From positions 1-14,574 of the forward strand of contig JAAYAS010000224.1 in the NCBI GenBank assembly GCA_012719255.1: a stretch of DNA of 14,574 nt, written 5' to 3'. Under the pieces are notes generated by a model. It was given only the letters and a program-made list of their open reading frames with translations. It was not told the origin of the DNA and ran no database searches. The translations under genes and the position numbers were made by a program. The DNA is from Microbacteriaceae bacterium (GTDB taxonomy: Bacteria; Actinomycetota; Actinomycetes; Actinomycetales; Microbacteriaceae). Shown piece by piece: positions 5,575-12,903 of this stretch. The stretch's first letter is position 1. Every line of letters starts with the position of its first letter.

Positions 5575-7689
5575 ATGTCTTCCACCGATCAGCGATCGAG
5601 CCGGCCCGCCGCGCGCCGCGGCCGCGACCGCCGCAGCCCCGCCGAGCTCGACCGCATCACCAGGGCCGGATGGTCGCCCGGGATCGTCGCCGCGGTGAAA
5701 TGGGGCCCGCTCGCCCTGCTCGCGCTCGCGCTCGTCGGTGCGCTCATCGGCCTCGCGATCGGCGGCGCCGCCGAGCCGCTCGGCCTCGGCGACCCCGGCC
5801 CGGTCGTGCGCTGGGGGCTGCCGTTCGCGCGCATGGCCTACAACCTCACCGCCGCGCTCACCATCGGCGCGCTCGTCATCGCCATCTGGTCGGCGAGCCG
5901 CGACGAGCCCGAGTTCGAGCGGTCGATGCTCATCGCCCAGGGCGGCGCGGTCGCCTGGACGCTCGCGACGGCGATCTCGACGCTGTTCACCTACCTCGCC
6001 GTGTCGAGCGTCGAGTTCTCGTTCTCGGCCGATTTCGGCCGCGGCATGTGGTTCTTCCTCGCGCAGCTGCAGGCGGGCCAGCTCTGGCTGATGAACCTCG
6101 TGATGGTCGCGATCCTGTCGACCTGGGTGTTCGCCTCCCGCTCGAAGTGGGGCACGCTGCTCGCGACGCTGTTCGCGCTGCTGTGCCTCTGGCCCGCCGC
6201 CGCGCAGGGCCACGCCGCCGGCGCCGCGAACCACGAGACCGCCGTCGGCGGCATCACCCTGCACTACACCGCCGCCGCCGTCTGGCTCGGCGGCCTCGTC
6301 GTCGTCGCGGTCGTCGCCGGCCTCGCCGCCCCGCGCCGCCGACTGCCGCTCATCGAGCGCTACTCGCAGCTCGCGCTCGTCGCCTTCATCATCACCGCGT
6401 TCAGCGGCATCGTCGCGACCTTCCTCAACGTCGGCGACCTCGACCGCCTCGTCACCACCGGCTACGGCGCGATCGTGCTCACGAAGATCGTGCTGCTCAT
6501 CGGGCTCGGCGCGTTCGGCGCGGCCCAGCGCGGCCTGCTCATCGACCGGATGCGCGCGAACCTCGAGGCCGGCGCCCCCACCCGCCGTCCGTTCGCGATG
6601 CTCCTCGCGCTCGAGCTCGGCCTGATGGGGCTCGTCGCCGGCCTGTCGGCGGCGCTCGGCCGCACCGCCACGCCGCAGCCGCAGCTCACCGCCGATCAGC
6701 TCGCCGCCCCCACCCCGGCGCAGTGGCTCTCGGGCAACCCGCTGCCGCCGCCGTTCGAGCCGGCGCGCCTGCTCGACGTGTGGAACCTCGACCCGCTGTG
6801 GACCGCGCTCGTCGTCATGGGCATGGTGTTCTACCTGCTCGGCGCCCGCCGACTGCGCCGCCGCGGCGACGGCTGGCCCCTGTGGCGCACGATCTCGGTG
6901 ATGATCGGCTGCCTCATCCTGCTCTACAACGTGAACGGCGCGCTCTACGTGTACGGCCGCTTCCAGTTCTCGTTCCACATGACCGAGCACATGATCCTGT
7001 CGATGATCATCCCGATCTTCCTCGTGCTCGGGGCGCCGATGACGCTGCTGCTGCGCGCCGTGAAGCCCCGCAAGGACGGCTCGATGGGCATGCGCGAGTG
7101 GATGCTGCTGCTCGTGCACTCGAAGTGGGCCGCGTTCTTCTCGCACCCGATCGTCGCGGGCGTGAACTTCGCGCTGGCGCTGCTCACCTTCTACTACACG
7201 CCGCTGTTCCGCTGGGCGACCCGCGACCACGTCGGCCACATGTGGATGATCGCGCACTTCCTCATCGTCGGGTACCTGTTCGTCGAGTCGATCATCGGCG
7301 ACGACCCGAGCCGCACCCGCGCGCCCTACCCGATGCGGCTGATCGGCCTCATCCTCGTGATGACGTTCCACGCGTTCTTCGGCATCGCGGTGATGACCGG
7401 CCAGAACCTGCTCGTCGCCGAGTGGTACGGCGCCACCGGCCGCACCTGGGGCCCGCCGACCGCGCTCGAGGACCAGCACCTCGGCGGCGCGATCGCCTGG
7501 GGCCTCGGCGAGTTCCCGACGGTGATCCTCGCGGCGATCGTCGCGATCCAGTGGTCGAGGTCGGACACCCGCGAGCAGCGGCGCATCGACCGGCAGGCGA
7601 ACCGCGACGCCGACGCCGAGCTCGAGGCGTACAACGCGCGCCTGCGGGCGCTCGCCGAGCGCGACGCGAGCGAGCGGGGGGAGCGGTGA
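5575..7689 (+). CDS. CopD-CtaG fusion membrane protein (copper transport / cytochrome c oxidase assembly)
   Basis: A 704-residue polytopic membrane protein. After a short charged N-terminus and a first helix (about 42-66), the N-terminal half carries a CopD-like copper-resistance region. It includes AAAQGHAAGAANHE (around 205-220) and LHYTAAAVWLGGLVVVAVV (around 228-246). The C-terminal half (about 400-680) is a caa3-type CtaG domain, with YVYGRFQFSFHMTEHMILSM containing His468 and His472, and then GAPMTLLLRAV. CtaG-type proteins help deliver copper to cytochrome c oxidase, and this two-domain arrangement is common in actinobacteria. The C-terminus is a charged, Arg/Ala-rich cytoplasmic tail (about 660-704). 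ATG 5575 is chosen because GGAGGG lies 4 bases upstream. The gene overlaps the helicase start by 4 bases (GTGA). Copper specificity is family inference. Confidence 0.88.
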   Translation: MSSTDQRSSRPAARRGRDRRSPAELDRITRAGWSPGIVAAVKWGPLALLALALVGALIGLAIGGAAEPLGLGDPGPVVRWGLPFARMAYNLTAALTIGALVIAIWSASRDEPEFERSMLIAQGGAVAWTLATAISTLFTYLAVSSVEFSFSADFGRGMWFFLAQLQAGQLWLMNLVMVAILSTWVFASRSKWGTLLATLFALLCLWPAAAQGHAAGAANHETAVGGITLHYTAAAVWLGGLVVVAVVAGLAAPRRRLPLIERYSQLALVAFIITAFSGIVATFLNVGDLDRLVTTGYGAIVLTKIVLLIGLGAFGAAQRGLLIDRMRANLEAGAPTRRPFAMLLALELGLMGLVAGLSAALGRTATPQPQLTADQLAAPTPAQWLSGNPLPPPFEPARLLDVWNLDPLWTALVVMGMVFYLLGARRLRRRGDGWPLWRTISVMIGCLILLYNVNGALYVYGRFQFSFHMTEHMILSMIIPIFLVLGAPMTLLLRAVKPRKDGSMGMREWMLLLVHSKWAAFFSHPIVAGVNFALALLTFYYTPLFRWATRDHVGHMWMIAHFLIVGYLFVESIIGDDPSRTRAPYPMRLIGLILVMTFHAFFGIAVMTGQNLLVAEWYGATGRTWGPPTALEDQHLGGAIAWGLGEFPTVILAAIVAIQWSRSDTREQRRIDRQANRDADAELEAYNARLRALAERDASERGER

Positions 7690-8999
7690 CGCTCCAGCTC
7701 ACCCCCGAGCAGCAGGCGGTCTTCGACGCGATCGAGGGCACCCGCGAGCACCTGTTCGTCACCGGCCGCGCGGGCACCGGCAAGTCGACGCTGCTCAACC
7801 ACCTCTCGTGGCACACCGACAAGCAGCTCGTCATCTGCGCGCCGACCGGCGTCGCGGCCCTCAACGTCGGCGGCCAGACGATCCACTCGCTGTTCAAGCT
7901 GCCGATCGGCATCATCGGCAACCAGCCGATCGAGCAGTCGCGCGAGGTGAAGAAGCTCCTCAACACCATCGACACGCTCGTCATCGACGAGATCTCGATG
8001 GTGTCGGCCGACCTCCTCGACGCGATCGACCGATCGCTGCGGCAGGCGCGGCAGCGCAAGGCCGAGCCGTTCGGCGGCGTGCAGGTCGTGATGTTCGGCG
8101 ACCCGTTCCAGCTCGCCCCCGTGCCGCCCTCCGACCCCGACGAGCGCGCCTGGCTGCGCGACACCTACCGGTCGATGTGGTTCTTCGACGCGCACGTGTG
8201 GCGCGAGGCCGAGATGCGCATCCACGCGCTGCGCGAGATCCACCGGCAGCACGACGAGGAGTTCCGGCAGCTGCTCACCGCCGTGCGCTACGGGCAGGTC
8301 ACCGCCGAGATGGCCGGCCGACTCAACGAGGTCGGCGCCCGGCCCGCGCCCGACGACGGCATCATCACGCTCGCCTCGCGCAACGCGCAGGTCACCCGCA
8401 TCAACGCCCAGCGCCTCGCCGGGCTGCCGGGCCGGTCGATGACCGCCGCCGCCGAGGTGATCGGCGACTTCGGGGGCGCGCGCACCTTCCCCGCCGACGA
8501 GCAGCTCGAGCTCAAGGAGGGCGCGCAGGTGATGTTCCTGCGCAACGACGTCGACCAGCGCTGGGTGAACGGCTCGGTCGGCGTCGTCTCGCGCATCGAC
8601 CGCACCGTCTACGTCGAGATCGACGGCGAGGAGCACGAGGTCGAGCCGATCGTGTGGGAGAAGCTGAAGTACTCGTACGACCCCGCCACGAAGGAGCTCT
8701 CGCGCGACGTCATCGGCGAGTTCCACCAGTTCCCGCTGCGGCTCGCGTGGGCGGTGACCATCCACAAGTCGCAGGGCAAGACCTACGACCGCGCCGTCGT
8801 CGACCTCGGCGCGCGGGCGTTCTCACCGGGGCAGACCTACGTCGCGCTCTCGCGCATCCGCTCGCTCGAGGGCCTCTACATGACCCGGCCGCTGCAGCCG
8901 CGCGACATCTTCGTCGACGACGACGTGATGCGCTTCATGGCCGAGGTCGCCGAGGCGCAGCGCGAGGCGAAGCGGCTCGCGGCACTCGCGGAGGGCTGA
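7686..8999 (+). CDS. Pif1/RecD2-like superfamily 1 DNA helicase
   Basis: A 437-residue ATP-dependent helicase-like protein. Motifs in order: Walker A GRAGTGKS (27-34), CAPTGVAALNVGGQTIHSLF (motif Ia, 51-70), Walker B VIDEISM (99-105), VVMFGDPFQLAPV (motif III, 134-146), WAVTIHKSQGKTYD near 352-365 and GQTYVALSRIRSLEGLY near 383-399 (motifs V-VI region, UvrD_C_2 type). Pif1/RecD-type enzymes unwind DNA 5' to 3'; the exact role here is unknown. The protein is compact, essentially the helicase core without large accessory domains. The GTG start at 7686 overlaps the CtaG stop. The G-rich run 7676-7683 is too close for a standard ribosome binding site, so coupling is likely. The two proteins have no evident functional link. 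Confidence 0.9.
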   Translation: MTLQLTPEQQAVFDAIEGTREHLFVTGRAGTGKSTLLNHLSWHTDKQLVICAPTGVAALNVGGQTIHSLFKLPIGIIGNQPIEQSREVKKLLNTIDTLVIDEISMVSADLLDAIDRSLRQARQRKAEPFGGVQVVMFGDPFQLAPVPPSDPDERAWLRDTYRSMWFFDAHVWREAEMRIHALREIHRQHDEEFRQLLTAVRYGQVTAEMAGRLNEVGARPAPDDGIITLASRNAQVTRINAQRLAGLPGRSMTAAAEVIGDFGGARTFPADEQLELKEGAQVMFLRNDVDQRWVNGSVGVVSRIDRTVYVEIDGEEHEVEPIVWEKLKYSYDPATKELSRDVIGEFHQFPLRLAWAVTIHKSQGKTYDRAVVDLGARAFSPGQTYVALSRIRSLEGLYMTRPLQPRDIFVDDDVMRFMAEVAEAQREAKRLAALAEG

Positions 9000-9005
9000 G
9001 CGGGC

Positions 9006-9098
9006 GCATCCCGCCGCTGGTGCGGCAGACCCTGCTCGCCGCATCCCGCCGCTAGTGCGGCAGACCCTGCTCGCCGCATCCCGCCGCTAGTGCGGCAG
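9006..9098. repeat. 35-bp tandem repeat, about 2.7 copies
   Basis: Copies begin at 9006, 9041 and 9076, each opening GCATCCCGCCGCT. Copy 1 differs from copy 2 at one position (TGG versus TAG), and copy 3 matches for 23 bases before diverging. Copy 3 covers the last codons and stop of the minus-strand hydrolase (CTGCCGCACTAG on that strand), so the repeat unit includes a duplicated gene end. Each unit contains CCGCA...TGCGG, which could form a weak hairpin. Confidence 0.93.
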
Positions 9099-10862
9099 GA
9101 TGTGCGGCCGGATCGCGTCGGCGACGGCGTCGGGGTCGTCGACGGGGATGCCGAGCACCTCCGACCAGGCGGTGACGTAGGCCTCGAAGTAGCGGTGGGC
9201 GTGGCCGCCGCGGTTCGCGAGCGAGAGGGGCATGTCGGCCGAGACCTGCCAGAAGGTCACCCACGGCCACCAGTCCATGCGGTCGGTGACGTCGTAGCCG
9301 CGCGGCTCGTCCATCCACAGCGGCTTGCGCCAGATCAGCGAGGGGTGCCACCACACCACCGGGTCGCTCGGGTGCTGCAGGAACATCACCCGCGACGGCC
9401 CCCAGGGCGCGTTCGGCGCGCCGTCGTGCCGCACGAGCGCGTCGCCGGGGCGGTTCGAGAACCGGATCGCCGAGCCGTCGCCGATGTCGGGGCGGATCTG
9501 CGGCGAGCCGGGGCGGCGCCGCTGCACGAGCTCGCGCCAGATCGGCGAGAACTGGGGGGTGCCGGCCCAGACCGCGCCGTCGAGCCGCTCGAGCAGGTCG
9601 GTCGAGCTCGAGAACGCCGACAGGCCGCCGAAGGCGCCGAGCGACTCGCCGGTCATGTAGAGCCGGGGCCGCTCGCCCTCGGGCAGCCGGTCGAGCTCGG
9701 CGCGCACCTCGCGCAGGAGCGCGCGGCCGGTGGTCTTCGGCGAGCGGCGGTCGAGCAGCAGCGCGAACGCGCTCGGCAGCACCGTGTACTGCAGCGACAC
9801 GACGGCGCAGTCGCCGCGGGTGAGGAACTCGAGCGCCGCCATCGACCAGTCGTTCACCCAGCCGGTGCCGGTGCCGACCATGATCACGACGTGCTCGCGC
9901 TCGAAGCCGCCCGCCCGCCGCAGCTCGCGCACCGCACGCTTCGCCGCCTCCTCGATCGGCAGCGTCGCCGAGAGGCCGACGTAGGCGCGCACCGGCTCGA
10001 GCGCCGGCTCGCCCCAGAACGCGGCGATGTCGGCGGCGCGCGGGCCGTCGCTCGCGACCGCCTTGCCGTGCCGGCCGAGCGACTCGAACGGCTCGAACGA
10101 CGCCGCCGAGCCCGAGCGCTCGGGCTGCTCGGGGGCGGTGCGGCCCGGCAGCGGGCGGAGGTTGTTCGCCCGGGCGGTCGCCTCGATGCGGCGCATCAGC
10201 CGCGACCACACGACCGAGCGGTTGAGCCAGTAGGTGAGGCCGAACATCACCGCGGTGCCCGACAGCGGGGCGGCGAGCGCCGGCGCGACGCGGGCGATGA
10301 GCTCGCGGGTCTTCGCCGACGAGGCGCGGAAGAGCGACACGAGCCCGAGCACCGCGGCGGTCGCCGCCGAGCCGGCGCCGACGCCGCGCAGCTGCTGCAG
10401 CGCGGTCTGCGGGGTCTCGTCGACGAGCCGGGCGATCTCGCGCTGCCGGTCGAGGGCGCTGATCAGCGTCGCGGCCGAGCCGAGGGTGAGCGCCGACAGC
10501 AGCACCGTCTGCCAGGTGCGCTCGACGGTGGCCATCGGCAGGCTCGGGGTCGGCGCGGCCGCCGGGCCCCGCGCATCCCGCCGTCGCCGCAGCAGGCGCG
10601 CGGCGCCGCGCCGCAGCGCGCGGGCGCCCGAGCCGAGGGCGTAGCCGTAGAGCTGCGAGAGGCTCACGCTCGCGGCGGTGGTCCACCAGCGGCGGGGGAG
10701 GAAGCTCGGGCCGAGCGCGATCCACGAGGCGACGATCGAGCCGACGGCGCCCCACCAGTTCGGCTGCACGCGGTCGAACAGCCGCCGGGCCCGGCGCCGC
10801 ACGGCGCGCTGGGCGGGCGCGACGCGGGCGGGGATGCGGCGCTCGCGTCGGGATCGGGGCAT
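9087..10862 (-). CDS. Membrane-anchored alpha/beta-hydrolase of the Abhydrolase_9 type
   Basis: A 591-residue protein resembling the actinobacterial Abhydrolase_9 family (with its membrane N-terminal domain). The N-terminus is very basic (MPRSRRERR...RRRARR), followed by hydrophobic segments at about 38-54, 117-135, 162-180 and 195-215. The C-terminal catalytic half has VIMVGTGTGWVNDWSMAALE (326-345) and the nucleophile elbow GESLG (405-409, Ser407) within YMTGESLGAFGG. Asp500 (HPSDPVVWW) and His554/His556 (RGGHAHRYFE) are candidate triad partners. Substrate is unknown; esterase or lipase-like activity at the membrane is family inference. The long open frame continues upstream past 10862, but ATG at 10862 is preferred: beyond it lie the divergent promoter region and sequence antisense to YceI. 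It converges on the helicase and is divergent from YceI. Confidence 0.85.
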   Translation of the reverse strand: MPRSRRERRIPARVAPAQRAVRRRARRLFDRVQPNWWGAVGSIVASWIALGPSFLPRRWWTTAASVSLSQLYGYALGSGARALRRGAARLLRRRRDARGPAAAPTPSLPMATVERTWQTVLLSALTLGSAATLISALDRQREIARLVDETPQTALQQLRGVGAGSAATAAVLGLVSLFRASSAKTRELIARVAPALAAPLSGTAVMFGLTYWLNRSVVWSRLMRRIEATARANNLRPLPGRTAPEQPERSGSAASFEPFESLGRHGKAVASDGPRAADIAAFWGEPALEPVRAYVGLSATLPIEEAAKRAVRELRRAGGFEREHVVIMVGTGTGWVNDWSMAALEFLTRGDCAVVSLQYTVLPSAFALLLDRRSPKTTGRALLREVRAELDRLPEGERPRLYMTGESLGAFGGLSAFSSSTDLLERLDGAVWAGTPQFSPIWRELVQRRRPGSPQIRPDIGDGSAIRFSNRPGDALVRHDGAPNAPWGPSRVMFLQHPSDPVVWWHPSLIWRKPLWMDEPRGYDVTDRMDWWPWVTFWQVSADMPLSLANRGGHAHRYFEAYVTAWSEVLGIPVDDPDAVADAIRPHILPH

Positions 10863-10869
10863 GGTCACC

Positions 10870-10875
10870 AGTATC
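10870..10875 (-). promoter_or_regulatory. Possible -10 element for the hydrolase gene
   Basis: On the minus strand GATACT lies 7 bases before the ATG (spacer GGTGACC). Transcription would then start at or next to the start codon, giving a leaderless message. No good ribosome binding site is seen, which fits this idea. No -35 match is clear. Confidence 0.3.
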
Positions 10876-10913
10876 GCGGGCCGGGGTGAATCGGGCGGCG
10901 GGGAAAACCCCCC

Positions 10914-10942
10914 TTGCGGGTACGGATGCGATCGCATAAGTT
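10914..10942 (+). promoter_or_regulatory. Candidate promoter of the YceI gene
   Basis: TTGCGG (10914-10919) and TAAGTT (10937-10942) are 17 bases apart. Transcription from near 10949 would give a leader of about 28 bases containing the AT-rich stretch AACCAAAAATACTTC and the strong ribosome binding site AAGGAG (10966-10971), 5 bases before the ATG. This is the most AT-rich segment of the window. Confidence 0.45.
10926..10937. promoter_or_regulatory. 12-bp perfect palindrome in the YceI promoter, operator candidate
   Basis: ATGCGATCGCAT is a perfect 12-bp palindrome. It lies in the spacer of the proposed promoter and touches its -10 element, a position where a bound repressor would block RNA polymerase. 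The regulator is unknown. It could also affect the divergent hydrolase gene, whose start is 64 bases away. Confidence 0.4.
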
Positions 10943-10976
10943 GTGCCTGCAACCAAAAATACTTCAAGGAGCAACT

Positions 10977-11522
10977 ATGACCGTCATCGAAGGCCTCACG
11001 GCCGGCACCTGGCAGATCGACCCCACCCACACCGAGATCCGCTTCTCGGTCCGCCACCTCGCCATCTCGAAGGTCCGCGGCCAGTTCGAGCAGTTCGAGG
11101 GCAGCGTCGTCGTCGGCGAGCAGATCGAGGACTCGAAGGTCGACGTCGCCATCGACGTCGCCTCGGTGAACACCAACCAGGCCCAGCGCGACGAGCACCT
11201 CCGCACCAGCGACTTCTTCCAGGCCGACGAGCACCCGAAGATCACCTTCACCTCGACCGGCGTGCGCCTCGACGGCGACGACCTCATCGTCACCGGCGAC
11301 TTCACCATGCGCGGCGTCACCAAGCAGATCGAGCTCGAGGCCGAGTTCGGCGGCGTCACCGTCGACGGCTACGGCAGCACCAAGGCCGGCTTCGAGGCCG
11401 AGACGAAGATCGACCGCCACGACTTCGGCGTCGCCTGGAACGCCCCCACCGAGGCCGGCGGCCTCACCCTCGGCGACACCGTCACCATCACCATCGACGC
11501 CCAGCTCGTGCTGCAGGCGTAG
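10977..11522 (+). CDS. YceI family protein
   Basis: A 181-residue YceI/lipocalin-like beta-barrel protein, normal length for the family. Landmarks are GTWQIDPTHTEIRFSVRHL (10-28), HLRTSDFFQADEHPKITFTS (74-93), GDFTMRGVTKQIELE (107-121) and HDFGVAWNAP (148-157). There is no signal peptide, so this is the cytoplasmic form common in actinobacteria. Family members bind polyisoprenoid-type or amphiphilic ligands, but the physiological role is not well settled. The ATG at 10977 is supported by AAGGAG 5 bases upstream; the open frame upstream of it is in the promoter region. The strong ribosome binding site, promoter and terminator mark it as a monocistronic, probably well-expressed gene. The operator-like palindrome suggests regulation. 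Confidence 0.94.
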   Translation: MTVIEGLTAGTWQIDPTHTEIRFSVRHLAISKVRGQFEQFEGSVVVGEQIEDSKVDVAIDVASVNTNQAQRDEHLRTSDFFQADEHPKITFTSTGVRLDGDDLIVTGDFTMRGVTKQIELEAEFGGVTVDGYGSTKAGFEAETKIDRHDFGVAWNAPTEAGGLTLGDTVTITIDAQLVLQA

Positions 11523-11559
11523 CGACCCCGACGCGACCGAGCGGTCGCAGGCTCCTCCC

Positions 11560-11592
11560 GGGCGCCGCATCCGATCACCGGATGCGGCGCCC
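11560..11592 (+). terminator. Terminator hairpin after the YceI gene
   Basis: GGGCGCCGCATCC (11560-11572) pairs perfectly with GGATGCGGCGCCC (11580-11592). One extra G-C pair inside leaves a 5-base loop (ATCAC). It starts 38 bases after the YceI stop. There is no T run, as with the HU hairpin. Confidence 0.78.
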
Positions 11593-11617
11593 GTCGCCGT
11601 TCGCGGCCGACGAGGTC

Positions 11618-11623
11618 TAGGCT
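11618..11623 (+). promoter_or_regulatory. Possible -10 element (TAGGCT) upstream of the MFS gene
   Basis: TAGGCT lies 58 bases before the MFS start, just after the YceI terminator, where a promoter is expected. The same hexamer precedes rpmB and the CopD/CtaG gene. No convincing -35 is seen at 16-18 bases. Confidence 0.3.
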
Positions 11624-11681
11624 GAGCCGGTCGGGCCCCGTCTCCGGGGCCGCAGCCGAGGATGCGAGGAAGGAGCCGCGG

Positions 11682-12893
11682 ATGCCCGAGCCGATCAGCG
11701 CCCGCGGCGGCGCGCCCCGCTCGCTCGTGCCGGTGCTGGGCCTGCTCAGCACCTTCGGGCCGCTCGCCATCGACCTCTACCTGCCGGCGCTGCCGGGCCT
11801 GGTCGTCGACCTCGGCGCCACCGACTCGCTCGCGCAGTTCACGATCGGCGCGTTCATGCTCGGGCTCGCGCTCGGGCAGCTCATCATCGGCCCGCTCAGC
11901 GACCGCTACGGCCGCCGGCCGCTGCTGCTCACCGGCACCGCGCTGTTCGTCGTGCTCTCGATCGCCTGCGCGCTCGCGCCGACGATCGAGCTGCTCATCG
12001 CCACCCGGCTCGTGCAGGGCGCGGTCGGCGCGGCCGGCATCGTGATGGGCCGGGCGATCATCCGCGACGTGCTCATCGGCGACGCCGCCGCCCGCGCGTT
12101 CGCCCTCTTCGGCGCGATCATCGGCATCGCCCCGGTGATCGCGCCGATCATCGGCGCCGGGCTGCTGCAGGTCACCGACTGGCGCGGCCTCTTCGTGGCG
12201 CTCGCGGTCATGGGCGCCGGCCTCACGACGCTCGCGGCGCTCGCCGTGCCCGAGACGCTGCCGCCCGAGCGCCGCACCCCGGCGGGGCTGCGCGCCCAGC
12301 TCGGGTCGATCGTCGACGTGCTCCGCAACCGCCGCTTCGTCGCCTGCGTCGCCGTGCTCGCGCTCGCCTCGCTCGGGCTGTTCGCGTACATCTCGATGAG
12401 CTCGCTCGTGCTGCAGCACGAGTTCGACTTCGACGAGGGCGGCTTCGCGATCGTGTTCGCCGTGAACGGCGTCGGCATCATGGTCGGCTCGATGGCGAGC
12501 CGGGCGCTCACCGGGCCCTGGTCGGCGGCGCGGCTCGCGCTCGTCGGCGTGTCGATCGGCGCGGTCGGCTCGGTCGCGCTGCTCGTCGGCGCGCTCGTCG
12601 GCGCCCCGCTGATCGTGCTGCTCGCCGCGATGTTCGTCACGGTGCTCGTGCACGGCGCGAACCTCGGCAACCTCACCGCCCTCGGCATGACCGCGATCGA
12701 CCGCGGCGCCGGCACCGCCGCCGCGGTGCTCGGGGCGCTGCAGATGAGCGTCGGCGCGATCGTGCCGCCGCTCGCGTCGATCGGCGGCGTGAGCTCGATC
12801 GTCATGGGCGCGACGATGTCGGCCGGGCTCGTCGGCGCGCTCGCGCTGCTGCTGGTGATCCGGCGGCGCGACGGGGGCGCCGCGCGCCGCTAG
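11682..12893 (+). CDS. Bcr/CflA-type MFS drug-efflux transporter
   Basis: A 403-residue member of the DHA1 branch of the major facilitator superfamily, with about twelve hydrophobic segments. Residues 25-38 (FGPLAIDLYLPALP) are the hallmark of the Bcr/CflA group, where the Asp in helix 1 is functionally important. The loop motif GPLSDRYGRRP (70-80) is MFS motif A. RLVQGAVGAAGIVMGRAIIRD (109-129) covers helix 4. Members export drugs such as bicyclomycin or chloramphenicol, or small metabolites, using the proton gradient; the substrate here is unknown. The ATG at 11682 has GGAAGGAG (11668-11675) 6 bases upstream. The next gene starts 10 bases after the stop, so the transporter and the oxidoreductase may be co-transcribed and the transporter might export or import a related compound. 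Confidence 0.93.
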   Translation: MPEPISARGGAPRSLVPVLGLLSTFGPLAIDLYLPALPGLVVDLGATDSLAQFTIGAFMLGLALGQLIIGPLSDRYGRRPLLLTGTALFVVLSIACALAPTIELLIATRLVQGAVGAAGIVMGRAIIRDVLIGDAAARAFALFGAIIGIAPVIAPIIGAGLLQVTDWRGLFVALAVMGAGLTTLAALAVPETLPPERRTPAGLRAQLGSIVDVLRNRRFVACVAVLALASLGLFAYISMSSLVLQHEFDFDEGGFAIVFAVNGVGIMVGSMASRALTGPWSAARLALVGVSIGAVGSVALLVGALVGAPLIVLLAAMFVTVLVHGANLGNLTALGMTAIDRGAGTAAAVLGALQMSVGAIVPPLASIGGVSSIVMGATMSAGLVGALALLLVIRRRDGGAARR

Positions 12894-12896
12894 CAT
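12891..12896 (+). promoter_or_regulatory. Possible -10 element (TAGCAT) for the flavoenzyme gene
   Basis: TAGCAT begins with the MFS stop codon TAG and ends 7 bases before the flavoenzyme ATG. Spacing would allow a leaderless transcript. Only CGGAG one base from the ATG could serve as a ribosome binding site, which is too close for normal use. No -35 match is seen. Confidence 0.28.
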
Positions 12897-12903
12897 TCGG
12901 AGC

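Noticed and set aside
4630..7479. A 949-codon open frame on the minus strand
   Set aside because: It is Arg/Glu/His/Ala low-complexity sequence antisense to rpsN, HU and CopD/CtaG, and it crosses two terminators. Stop codons are rare in this GC range, so long shadows are expected.
5670..7685. Upstream extension of the helicase open frame inside the CopD/CtaG gene
   Set aside because: The extension is Arg/Pro-rich frame-shifted sequence of a recognised membrane protein; helicase similarity begins only after GTG 7686.
9006..9098. CRISPR array
   Set aside because: The 35-bp units are directly adjacent with no unique spacers, there are fewer than three full copies, and no cas gene is present.
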